From Emticicia aquatica (GTDB lineage: Bacteria; Bacteroidota; Bacteroidia; Cytophagales; Spirosomataceae), in the NCBI RefSeq assembly GCF_923079645.1, contig NZ_CAKLPY010000004.1, positions 124,001-188,000 on the forward strand: a stretch of 64,000 nucleotides of DNA, given 5' to 3'. The first letter of the stretch is position 1; every line of letters starts with the position of its first letter. The notes below the pieces were generated by a model. It did not search any database and was not told where the DNA came from. It worked only from the letters and a program-made list of their open reading frames with translations. Both the position numbers and the translations under genes were made by a program. Positions 54,726 through 63,355 of the stretch are shown piece by piece.

Positions 54726-57344
54726 TTAAAACGAAATAGTATTTACTGTATTTGTACCCGAAGTTGTAGGCGAAGATTTTAATGTTCCGCCTGCGTTTGA
54801 ATACGTTCCGCCTGTATATAAGCCCCATCCTGAAGAACTGCCCACAAAGCTTCCGCCAGTATAACTTCCTCCGAAATAAATTTTATACTGCGTGTTTTTT
54901 GTCAAACTTGGATTAGAAAAATGGAAATAATAATTGGCATTTTTAGGCTTAAAAGTAAGCATTTCTTTTCCAGAAGCGTCTTCGATATGCAATACTGACG
55001 AGGCAGCAAGTTGTGTACTTGAAGTTAGATACATACTTACTTGTGTTGAAGTTGCAGTCATGGCTTTAGTCATTCTGGCATTAGAACCCCCAGCAATTAA
55101 AAATCCACCATTAACAAGAAAATTTCCGTTAATATCAATGCCTTCTTCAGGTTGGTTTGTTGGGCCACCGACAATGGCAGTTCCACCCGTTATTGTTATA
55201 TTTCCATTACTATCAATTGCGTCACTTCCAGTAACTATTAATATACCACCTTTGATGTAGATGTGGCTACCGTCATTAGATTCAGTTCCACCAGAAACTG
55301 TTCCCATTGAAGCATTAATACCATCATTGGAAGACGTTACGTTTGTAATACCGCCTGCAAAAGTAATGATTTTAGACTCTATTCCTTCGGTTGATTTGGT
55401 GATATTGAGCGTACCATCATTCACTGTAATGGATGTTTCTGATTTGATACCATCATCAGTTGCTGCAATGTTTAGTTCACCATTATTCATTGTAAAAGCT
55501 CCATCACTTTTAATACCTTTGGCTTCGCTGGTATTGGTCGAATTATAAGTAAATTTTGTACCCGTTGCTGAAATATTCGTTGTACCGCCACTAACCGTTG
55601 CCGTACCATCCACAGTTATGCCTTTTGCTCCACTTCCTGTGCTAGTTATGGTCAAGTTACCTCCTTTTATTGCCAAATTTTTATCGCAATTGATACCCGC
55701 AGGTGCTGCAATGTCCGAATCTTCCGTATCATAATAAGCTGCTCCAGAAGTTGTAATTTTCACTGTACCAGCAGTTAGTGTAAAATCTCCGCCTGTTTTG
55801 ATACCTTTCGAGCCTTTACCCGAAACCGTTAGCGTAACGGACTCAGATGTACCAATCGTAGTATAGCTTTCACTCTTAATAGCATTGCCTTTATCGCCTG
55901 TTGTAGTTACTGCTAACTTACCTCCTTTCACCAAAACATAAGGTGTAATGGTAGCATCAGTTCCTTCATACGGAGCTGCAATTCCATCATCAACACTATT
56001 GACAGTTATTGTACCGCCATTGATTGTCACATAACCTTCTTCGGCCACAATACCATCGCTCGACGAGGTTACTGTTAGCGTTCCATTATCCATCAAGAAA
56101 TAATCATTCGCATGAATCCCATCTTTAATGGCCGATTTCACCACAATAGTTGCTTCGCTGACAGCAATATAATCATCTGCTACAATAGCATGTTTATTAT
56201 TTCCTGTCACATTTAATGTACCAGTTCCCATAAAACTCAATTGCCCTTCGCTAAAGAATGTTCCTTTTTGGTCTTCTTTACTGGTTGCATAAGTTGCTCC
56301 ATCAATCAGTGTATTGCTTGTTCCTGCCAATATATTAATCGTCCCTTTTTTACTTGATTGGCTATTGATAGCAGGGCCAGCACTGTTTGTAATACTTACA
56401 CCTTTCAAAGTGATGTTATACCTGTATTCACTATAAATCTTGAAGCTACCTTTAGAAGCAGTACCCGACAATAGATAAACTATTTCTTTTGTAGTATTGG
56501 TCGAAGTAACCGTTACGTCTGCACCGCTCACCGAAACACTTACACCCGAACTCTGATATGGATTATTAACCGTAGCACTTGTACCAGAATAAGCAATCAC
56601 AACAGTATCTTTGGCAGCCGTTGTGGTACTTGTAGTTCCAACAGCAATAGCAAGTGTAACCGTACAACTTTGTCCGCCTAAACTCAAATTAAATGTCGCT
56701 GTCCCAGATGATGTTGGCGTACCCGAAATCGTATAAGTCAAGTTGCCTGCACCATTAGTTAATGTACCTGCAGCCACGGTTGCTGTTAGTCCTTCAACTC
56801 CTGTAGAAGTTGCTGTCGAAACATCATACGTTCCGCCATTACCGTCAGTATAAGCCATTGTTACAGTACCTGTATAAGCTGTGCCATTTGTACCAGTGGC
56901 AGGTGCAAGCGTACAAATTAATGTTGAAATGCTAGATTTTGAAACTGCCACTGGCAATGACAATGTACAACTTTGGCCACCTAACGAGATAGCAAAAGTA
57001 GCTGTTCCAGCCGAAGTGGGAGTTCCCGTTATCACAAAACTGGCATTTCCACTACCTGTTGCTAAAGTTCCTGCCGATAATGTCGCAGTTAGTCCTGTTA
57101 CACCTGTAGAAGCAACGGCTGTACCTGCTTCGTAAGCCACCCCATTTCCACCTGTATAAGGTACACTTGCGGTAGCGGTATAAGAAGCTCCGCTTGTGGC
57201 AGTTGCCGAAAAAGTAGCACTAGAACAAGTTAATGCTGTGATAGTTGCAGTTTCAACAGTTGTTATTTCTTCACTTTTACAAGCTTGAAAAATCGAAATA
57301 AAAGTCAGCATTACGCCAACGACCAAAATCCCCCTTCTTTTCAT
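54726..57344 (-). CDS. Carbohydrate-binding DUF4353-type lipoprotein with repeat modules
   Basis: 872 residues with a lipoprotein signal (LTFISIFQAC). Two Thr/Gly-rich modules of about 90 residues follow (about 35-130 and 140-235; both end in SLGGQSCTxxL), the same module as in the DUF3500 protein. From about 240 to 780 comes a beta-helix-like domain of short repeats (GTLTVTSSSDGIVAEEGYV, GGTITVNSVDDGIAAP, DGTLNITKSTEGIESK), which matches the DUF4353 carbohydrate-binding family. The C-terminus is Gly/Ser-rich (FGGSYTGGSFVGSSSG). Likely a surface glycan-binding protein. Transcribed toward the LytS gene, with a terminator between. Confidence 0.8.
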   Translation of the reverse strand: MKRRGILVVGVMLTFISIFQACKSEEITTVETATITALTCSSATFSATATSGASYTATASVPYTGGNGVAYEAGTAVASTGVTGLTATLSAGTLATGSGNASFVITGTPTSAGTATFAISLGGQSCTLSLPVAVSKSSISTLICTLAPATGTNGTAYTGTVTMAYTDGNGGTYDVSTATSTGVEGLTATVAAGTLTNGAGNLTYTISGTPTSSGTATFNLSLGGQSCTVTLAIAVGTTSTTTAAKDTVVIAYSGTSATVNNPYQSSGVSVSVSGADVTVTSTNTTKEIVYLLSGTASKGSFKIYSEYRYNITLKGVSITNSAGPAINSQSSKKGTINILAGTSNTLIDGATYATSKEDQKGTFFSEGQLSFMGTGTLNVTGNNKHAIVADDYIAVSEATIVVKSAIKDGIHANDYFLMDNGTLTVTSSSDGIVAEEGYVTINGGTITVNSVDDGIAAPYEGTDATITPYVLVKGGKLAVTTTGDKGNAIKSESYTTIGTSESVTLTVSGKGSKGIKTGGDFTLTAGTVKITTSGAAYYDTEDSDIAAPAGINCDKNLAIKGGNLTITSTGSGAKGITVDGTATVSGGTTNISATGTKFTYNSTNTSEAKGIKSDGAFTMNNGELNIAATDDGIKSETSITVNDGTLNITKSTEGIESKIITFAGGITNVTSSNDGINASMGTVSGGTESNDGSHIYIKGGILIVTGSDAIDSNGNITITGGTAIVGGPTNQPEEGIDINGNFLVNGGFLIAGGSNARMTKAMTATSTQVSMYLTSSTQLAASSVLHIEDASGKEMLTFKPKNANYYFHFSNPSLTKNTQYKIYFGGSYTGGSFVGSSSGWGLYTGGTYSNAGGTLKSSPTTSGTNTVNTISF

Positions 57345-57537
57345 ACGGTGTTTTTTATGTTTAATTTTTTAATTACGAGATGGCTTAAACAGCCTGTTTA
57401 TTTTTTTATAGACGTGATAGTTACAAAAAGGGTGGTATGCCCATAAAAAATCGTAGTAAAAATCATATTCAAAAAGGTTTATTGAATATTTTGTTAGTAA
57501 ATTCATATTGAGAAATATATTTTCCTTGAAAAAATTT

Positions 57538-57545
57538 TAACTTTG
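57538..57545 (+). promoter_or_regulatory. -7 element (TAACTTTG) before the esterase-like gene
   Basis: TAACTTTG matches TAnnTTTG exactly, 20 bp before the start codon. No -33 TTG was found at the usual distance, so this is only a partial match. Confidence 0.35.
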
Positions 57546-57565
57546 GTAAAAACAGCTCATCAACT

Positions 57566-59272
57566 ATGAAAAAAACTTTCTTCACTTTTCTGATGCTGGT
57601 TACTTATGCAGTAACTGCACAAACTAATTTTACAGTTAAATTCCCGAATCAAGGCTCTTTAGATGGTCGCTTGCTTTTGATGCTTTCAAAAAACAGTAAA
57701 TCTGAACCCAGATTTCAGATTCTTGATGGCCACGATACTCAAATGGTTTTTGGCCTAAATTTAGACAAGTGGGCTTCCAACAAACCAAAAACAATGAACA
57801 CTCAAAATACTTTTGGTTATCCAATTCAGGCTTTGAAAAGCATTCCTGCAGGAGAATACTATGTTCAAGTATTACTTCATAAATATGAAACCTTTAAGCG
57901 AAAAGACGGAAAAGTAGTCAAACTTCCAATGGATAGAGGTGAAGGACAACAATGGAATTTAGCTCCAGGAAACATTTACTCTAAGCCCATAAAAGTTACT
58001 ATAAACCCTAAAACTGCTCAAAATTTTGAGCTGAAAATTGACCAGACAATTCCACCAATTGAAGAGCCAAAAGACACAAAATACATCAAACATATTAAGA
58101 TTCAGAGTAAACTTTTGACTGAATTTTGGGGCAGACCAATGTTTATAGGAGCTCATGTTTTGCTTCCCGAAGGATTTGACGAACACAAAGATGTGAAATA
58201 CCCGCTTGCCATTTTTCATGGACATTTTCCTAGTGATTTTGACGGTTTTAGCACAACTCCACCTGATGCCAATATACCAACCGATGATTATAGTCCAAGA
58301 TTTAAAATTTACGGCTATAATAAAATAGTCCAACAGGAAGCCTACGATTTTTATAAATTGTGGACTGGACCGAATTTTCCAAGAGTATTAGCCATCGAAA
58401 TTCAGCATGCTTGCCCCTACTACGATGATTCTTATGCAGTGAATTCCGAAAGTATCGGGCCTTATGGCGATGCCATTACATACGAATTGATTCCATTCAT
58501 AGAAAAACAATTTAGAGGAATTGGCCAAGGTTGGTCGAGATTTACTTATGGTGGCTCAACGGGTGGTTGGGAAGCGTTGGCGGTGCAGGTAAAATATCCA
58601 AATGAATATGGTGGTTGTTATGCGGCTTGTCCTGACCCCATTGATTTTCGGGCTTTCACAACCGTAGATATTTATAAAGATAAAAATGCGTATTTCTACG
58701 AAAGTGAATTTAAGCAAACCGAACGTCCTGGGTATCGAGATTATTTAGGACAGCTAACCGCTACGCTCAAAGAAATGAATATGCGAGAATTGGCACTCGG
58801 CACAAATTCAAGAGGTGGACAACAGTGGGATATTTGGGAAGCAGTCTTCTCACCAGTCGGAAAGGATGGTTATCCGCAACCAATTTGGGATAAAAAAACT
58901 GGCGTAATTGATAAAAAAGTAGCCGAATACTGGCGAGAAAACTACGATTTAACTTATATTTTGAAACGAGATTGGTCAAAATATGGTGACAAATGGCGAG
59001 GAAAAATCAGAATATATTGCGGTGATATGGATAATTTTTATCTGAATAACGCAGTATATTTGGCAGAAGCCGAGCTAAAAAATTTGAATAGCCCAGCCTA
59101 TGAAGGCGAAGTTGATTATGGTGACAGAGCTGAACATTGCTGGAACGGTGACCACACCCAACCAAATTATATTAGTCGCCTACGTTACCACCGAATGTTT
59201 ATTCCAAAATGGGTAGAAGACATGAAAAAAACAGCCCCAAAAGGTGTTGATTTGACGAGTTGGAGGTATTAA
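57566..59272 (+). CDS. Secreted esterase-like alpha/beta hydrolase
   Basis: 568 residues with a signal peptide (MLVTYAVTAQ). An N-terminal beta domain (about 22-165) with FTVKFPNQGSLDGRLLLMLS precedes an esterase-D-like alpha/beta-hydrolase domain: FIGAHVLLPEGFDEH, LAIFHGHFP (oxyanion region), and the nucleophile S331 in TYGGSTGGWEALA. The acid and His residues may be D in CGDMDNFYL and H in AEHCWNGDH. Substrate unknown; a peptide or sugar ester is possible. Convergent with the next hydrolase across a strong terminator. Confidence 0.8.
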   Translation: MKKTFFTFLMLVTYAVTAQTNFTVKFPNQGSLDGRLLLMLSKNSKSEPRFQILDGHDTQMVFGLNLDKWASNKPKTMNTQNTFGYPIQALKSIPAGEYYVQVLLHKYETFKRKDGKVVKLPMDRGEGQQWNLAPGNIYSKPIKVTINPKTAQNFELKIDQTIPPIEEPKDTKYIKHIKIQSKLLTEFWGRPMFIGAHVLLPEGFDEHKDVKYPLAIFHGHFPSDFDGFSTTPPDANIPTDDYSPRFKIYGYNKIVQQEAYDFYKLWTGPNFPRVLAIEIQHACPYYDDSYAVNSESIGPYGDAITYELIPFIEKQFRGIGQGWSRFTYGGSTGGWEALAVQVKYPNEYGGCYAACPDPIDFRAFTTVDIYKDKNAYFYESEFKQTERPGYRDYLGQLTATLKEMNMRELALGTNSRGGQQWDIWEAVFSPVGKDGYPQPIWDKKTGVIDKKVAEYWRENYDLTYILKRDWSKYGDKWRGKIRIYCGDMDNFYLNNAVYLAEAELKNLNSPAYEGEVDYGDRAEHCWNGDHTQPNYISRLRYHRMFIPKWVEDMKKTAPKGVDLTSWRY

Positions 59273-59284
59273 TTATTCTCTTAT

Positions 59285-59318
59285 AAAAAAAGACTTCGCA
59301 TAAGCGAAGTCTTTTTTT
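59285..59318. terminator. Bidirectional rho-independent terminator
   Basis: AAAAAAAGACTTCGC, ATAA loop, GCGAAGTCTTTTTTT (59285-59299, 59304-59318). A and T tracts on both sides serve the convergent hydrolase genes. Confidence 0.9.
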
Positions 59319-59324
59319 ATGAAT

Positions 59325-60629
59325 CTACTTTCCAGCCTCAGCATGAAGCATTTCTAAACCTACCGACGCACGAGGTTTGAAACCTGTCCATGGTTTGTCG
59401 TTTGAGTTTTGGTTAAGGTCGAGGTATTTTGCGTAATCTTTTTTCTTGAGATGCATACCCAAAAACGCCGTTACGAAATGTTGATTGATATTATTAATGC
59501 GGCGTTCGTTCCAAGCAGGTTCGGCATAGCGATAATATTCATCAAAGTGCAAACCCGCTTTTAAAGATTCGGCTGGTGGCGGATTTGGAGCTACATTATG
59601 GCGAGCATTCATATATGTTAATAAATACCGATTCGCATTTACGGCACCCGAATAAATTGCTTTGATACCTTTTTCATAACCCGAAATATCGTCTTGACTT
59701 CCAGCCACAAAAAAAGTCGGTATTTTCAAGCCTTTCAAACTTTCTGCATCCCAAGCTCCACGTTCCATACCCCACGGAGCAAATGCAACAACAGCTTTTA
59801 TGCGGTTATCAACCGTAGCTCTATAATCTGGGTGTGAACTTGTTCGAACTTCAATTGCTTTACTTCCACCACTTAATGAACCAAAAATTTTAGTTATTTG
59901 GTCGCTATAACCTGCTCCTGCTACATTCAATACACCATAACCACCCATCGAATAACCAATCAAAGCAGTATTTTCTGAGTCAACTATTCCTGACAAAAAA
60001 CCATCTTTTGCTTTTCCTAAATCAGCTATTTGGTTGAGTATAAACAATATATCTTTCGACCGATTCAGCAATGTACTCGGAAAAGGCGAAGCATCTCGAA
60101 ACGTTGATTCGGTGTGGTCAATGGCTACAACAATATACCCTTTTGATGCTAAGTTTTCGGTTAAATAAGTAAGCAATAATCTTGACCCCAAATAACCATG
60201 TGAAACAATCAGTAAAGGAAAAGCTCCATCGCTTGTTTTAGGAGCAGCATCTCGCACAGCACGACCCAAAAACGTAAACGGAATCAAAGGGCGTTTGGGG
60301 TCATTCGATGAACCCATTACTTGGTCATACGTTACTAATTCTTTTACATCAGCCGATACATTTGCTGGATACCAAACCTCTACTTTGAGCGGGCGGTCAT
60401 AAAGAGGGTCAACTCCTCCTTTCGATTTCAATACATCAACTTGATTTTTATTTACAAAATCAAGTGTACGAACACCAATTTTGTATTCTCCACGTGCCGA
60501 AAGTTCGGGAGCATCAGGCAAAGCATCACCGTAAACAAAAGTTTCAGCGTTATTTTGAGCCAACGAATTTCGTGTAAAAAAAAGCACACTAATTACAATA
60601 ATCAGTGATTTTGAAGAAAATAATTTCAT
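59325..60629 (-). CDS. Exported alpha/beta hydrolase (PAF-acetylhydrolase-like)
   Basis: 434 residues with a signal peptide (to about residue 24, SLAQN). The core reads VEVWYPAN, FPLLIVSHGYLGSRLLLTYL (oxyanion loop), GYIVVAIDHTES, and the nucleophile S227 in IGYSMGGYGVLN. The acid is likely in FFVAGSQDDISG and the base in MNARHNVAP. The arrangement and the DHTES segment recall plasma PAF-acetylhydrolase and chlorophyllase-like enzymes. Substrate unknown. Confidence 0.82.
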   Translation of the reverse strand: MKLFSSKSLIIVISVLFFTRNSLAQNNAETFVYGDALPDAPELSARGEYKIGVRTLDFVNKNQVDVLKSKGGVDPLYDRPLKVEVWYPANVSADVKELVTYDQVMGSSNDPKRPLIPFTFLGRAVRDAAPKTSDGAFPLLIVSHGYLGSRLLLTYLTENLASKGYIVVAIDHTESTFRDASPFPSTLLNRSKDILFILNQIADLGKAKDGFLSGIVDSENTALIGYSMGGYGVLNVAGAGYSDQITKIFGSLSGGSKAIEVRTSSHPDYRATVDNRIKAVVAFAPWGMERGAWDAESLKGLKIPTFFVAGSQDDISGYEKGIKAIYSGAVNANRYLLTYMNARHNVAPNPPPAESLKAGLHFDEYYRYAEPAWNERRINNINQHFVTAFLGMHLKKKDYAKYLDLNQNSNDKPWTGFKPRASVGLEMLHAEAGK

Positions 60630-60858
60630 TTTTTAAGGTTGAATTTTGCTGTGAAAATGTTTTTTTGAATAGTTAATATCCTGCAAATTACTCAAGAAAT
60701 AGCATTTTTTCACTCAAATTCTTTCTTAATTATATGAAGCAAAATCTATCCCTACTAAGTAAGAAAAATTATTCCATCCGCTAATATTACTTTTGATAAA
60801 GAAACAGTTATTGGGAAAAAATATCCCTAAACTCAATTAAATTGGTCAATAAACGCAT

Positions 60859-60904
60859 AAAAAAAGCGAAGCAAAAGTTTTATAAACTCCTACTTCGCTT
60901 TTTT
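60859..60904 (-). terminator. Rho-independent terminator after the DEAD-box helicase
   Basis: AAAAAAGCGAAG (60904-60893 on the minus strand) pairs with CTTCGCTTTTTT (60871-60860), followed by T. The loop is about 21 nt. Confidence 0.8.
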
Positions 60905-60921
60905 AAAATCTTAACTAAATA

Positions 60922-62679
60922 TTACTTAGCAACTTCCATGCTCACTTGGCGAGCATTAATAGTTTTGCCTTGCATTCCGTCTAATACACGCTTTACATCA
61001 GCTTGTGGTACTTCAACGAAACTAAATTTGTCATAAATATCAATTTGACCAATCGCACGACCTGCAATACGAGTTTCTGACGTAATTGCACCAACAATAT
61101 GATTTGGAGCAACATTATCTTTGCGACCTAAGCTCAAAAACAAACGAACCATGTCGGCATTGCCCGAACCTCGTCCACCTGTTGGGCTTTCGCTACGTCT
61201 TTCTCTTGGTTCAAAACGACGTTCACGTTGTACACCGTCACGGCTTGCACCACCATCACGACCAAAGCTACTGCCTTCTCTACGGCCATAAGGAGCTGGT
61301 CTTGAATCACGACCAAATCTTGCATCTCTGTCGTTTCCTCTTGGCTCACGGAATGTGTCTGAAAGTTGATTATCTGAAAATTCGCTTTTCACAACGCCTA
61401 CTTGCATTTTAATCAATGCCGACATAATTTGAGCTTCTGAGTATCCTTCTTCACTCAATTGTGCAATAATTCCGTCGAAAGAATTATCTACGCCTGCCGT
61501 TAGCACTTCTTTTACTTGGTCAACAAATCTTTGGTGACGTGTTTGAACCAATTCAGCATAAGTAGGAATTGTTCCTTGCTCAATTTTTGCTTTTGTATAA
61601 TTTTCGATGTTACGAAGACTACCTCTTTCACGAGCCGAAATAAACATAAATGCTTTTCCTGCTTTTCCTGCACGACCAGTACGGCCAATACGGTGCACGT
61701 AATATTCTAAATCTTGTGGTACATCATAATTAAATACTGCATCAACGCCAGATACGTCAATTCCACGAGCTGCTACGTCAGTTGCAACCAAAATTGTGGT
61801 TGTTCCTGCACGAAATTTACTCATTACTTGTGTACGCACTTGCTGACGCATATCGCCATGTAGGCCTTCTGCTGCATAGCCACGAATTTGTAAATCACTC
61901 ACGATTTCATCTACTTTCGATTTTGTGTTAGCAAAAACCAACATCAATTTCAAATTATGCACATCTATCAAACGAGTCATTACTTCCATTTTAGCTTCTC
62001 TACGAACCGAGAAATAAAATTGCTCAATGTTAGCGTTTGAAACTTCTGTTTTCAATGTACGAACAATCTCAGGATTTTTCTGGAAACGTTTCGCAATTGA
62101 CAAAATTTCTGGCGACATCGTTGCCGAGAATAATACTGTTTGACGTTCTTCTGGAGCAAAAGACAAGATTTTTTCAATATCTTCTCTAAAACCCATGTTC
62201 AACATCTCATCAGCTTCATCCAAAATCGCCAATTTAATATCACTCAATATCAAAGTTTTGCGGTCAATGTGGTCCATGATACGGCCTGGTGTACCAACCA
62301 CAATTTGCGAACCTTTTTTCAAAGCCAAAAACTGACGCTCATACGACTCTCCACCATAAATGGCAGCTACGTTAAGGCCTCTTTTATACTTTGCTAATTT
62401 TTGGATTTGTTCTTTTACTTGAAGAGCCAACTCACGAGTTGGGCACATTACTAATACTTGTGTACTTTTACTTTCAACATCAACTGCTTCAATGGCTGGA
62501 ATACCAAAAGCAGCCGTTTTGCCTGTCCCTGTCTGAGCTTGTCCAATGAAATCGCCACCACGCATAACAACGGGAATAGCTTGAGCTTGGATAGGTGTTG
62601 TGAATTCAAAACCCATTTCTTCAACTGCACGAAGGATGTACTCTGAGACCGGAAGGTCAGAAAATTTTACTGGTTCCAT
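60922..62679 (-). CDS. deaD: DEAD-box RNA helicase (DeaD/CsdA-like) with DbpA-type RNA-binding domain
   Basis: 585 residues. All core motifs are present: the Q motif (FTTPIQAQAIP), AQTGTGKT (I), PTRELALQ (Ia), GTPGR (Ib), DEAD (II), SAT (III), LVFANTKSKVDE (IV), TDVAARGID (V) and HRIGRTGRAG (VI). A Arg/Gly/Asp-rich linker (about 440-505, with RDARFGRDSRPAPYGRREG) precedes a DbpA RNA-binding domain (about 510-585; VRLFLSLGRKDNVAP, DKFSFVEVP). CsdA/DeaD enzymes unwind structured RNA in ribosome assembly and at low temperature. The gene has a promoter far upstream and a leader of about 200 nt. Confidence 0.95.
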   Translation of the reverse strand: MEPVKFSDLPVSEYILRAVEEMGFEFTTPIQAQAIPVVMRGGDFIGQAQTGTGKTAAFGIPAIEAVDVESKSTQVLVMCPTRELALQVKEQIQKLAKYKRGLNVAAIYGGESYERQFLALKKGSQIVVGTPGRIMDHIDRKTLILSDIKLAILDEADEMLNMGFREDIEKILSFAPEERQTVLFSATMSPEILSIAKRFQKNPEIVRTLKTEVSNANIEQFYFSVRREAKMEVMTRLIDVHNLKLMLVFANTKSKVDEIVSDLQIRGYAAEGLHGDMRQQVRTQVMSKFRAGTTTILVATDVAARGIDVSGVDAVFNYDVPQDLEYYVHRIGRTGRAGKAGKAFMFISARERGSLRNIENYTKAKIEQGTIPTYAELVQTRHQRFVDQVKEVLTAGVDNSFDGIIAQLSEEGYSEAQIMSALIKMQVGVVKSEFSDNQLSDTFREPRGNDRDARFGRDSRPAPYGRREGSSFGRDGGASRDGVQRERRFEPRERRSESPTGGRGSGNADMVRLFLSLGRKDNVAPNHIVGAITSETRIAGRAIGQIDIYDKFSFVEVPQADVKRVLDGMQGKTINARQVSMEVAK

Positions 62680-62880
62680 TAAGGATAAAATGTTTTAGTC
62701 GGAACGTCACTGTCGTCCTCACGCAAAACCGTGGATTGCCCCGATAGCCGAAAAAAAATGATAAAGCGAACGATGAGAACCATCCGTTGCTGCCCTGAAA
62801 GGAAATTGAATGAAAGAGCTAAACTCTTCAAATCGATTTTATTGACGCAGAGGCTCCAATACGGATGTGCCTTTTTTAAT
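62680..62880 (-). promoter_or_regulatory. Long 5' leader of the DEAD-box helicase mRNA
   Basis: About 200 nt between the predicted start of transcription and the ATG, clearly more GC-rich than other spacers here. Seen on the minus strand: a small hairpin AAGAG-TTTAG-CTCTT, and a possible long-range pair of ATCCGT with ACGGAT. Cold-shock helicase genes in other bacteria carry long structured leaders for autoregulation, so a regulatory RNA is plausible. No known riboswitch class is recognised. A 79-codon frame here is judged not coding. Confidence 0.45.
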
Positions 62881-62887
62881 ACAGATG

Positions 62888-62918
62888 CAAAAGTACTGCC
62901 AATTTTTTTATGAAACAA
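62888..62918 (-). promoter_or_regulatory. Bacteroidota-type promoter of the DEAD-box helicase
   Basis: On the minus strand TTG (62918-62916), a 20-nt spacer and TACTTTTG (62895-62888), a full match to TTG-N20-TAnnTTTG. Confidence 0.6.
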
Positions 62919-63355
62919 GTAAATCCATAAAAGTTTGTATTTTTTTTAGACAGCCTCTCGAAATATTCCATCCAAAACCATAAACATGATGACCAAATCT
63001 TATCTTAAATACCTATTTATCAAGGATTTTCTTAAAAAACACAATAGACTTAGAATAATAAATTATATAACTTTTCCAAGAAACAAGAATTTTATTTGGA
63101 CTTATCAAAAATCAACAAAATTCTGATTTGTATTTAACTAAAATCGAAGTGAATGATTTGGTGACTTTCGTCAAAAAAAATTTTTTACTATTCTCGACAA
63201 TGAATCTGATTTTGAAAAATGAAAAATAAAAACTTCTTTTGTTTCAGCAAAGTTTACATCAAATGTGTTTCGACTTTTCTTTTTTAAGAAATCCAGTTTC
63301 TTCATATTTTGATGTTTCAGAAATTTGCAAATCCAACACACAATTTTAAAATATA
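62919..63355. other. Gene-free AT-rich stretch before the recombinase
   Basis: About 440 bp without a credible reading frame, tRNA or clear repeat. No attachment-site-like direct repeat can be judged because the element to the right is cut off. Confidence 0.4.

Noticed and set aside
54726..57344. Repetitive GGT/GGA-rich DNA taken as a possible CRISPR or tandem repeat array
   Set aside because: The repeats vary in length and sequence and encode beta-helix turns and Thr/Gly modules; there are no constant repeats with unique spacers.
62679..62918. 79-codon minus-strand frame just before the helicase
   Set aside because: It has no recognisable domain, begins upstream of the predicted transcription start and coincides with the leader. 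A leader peptide cannot be fully excluded.
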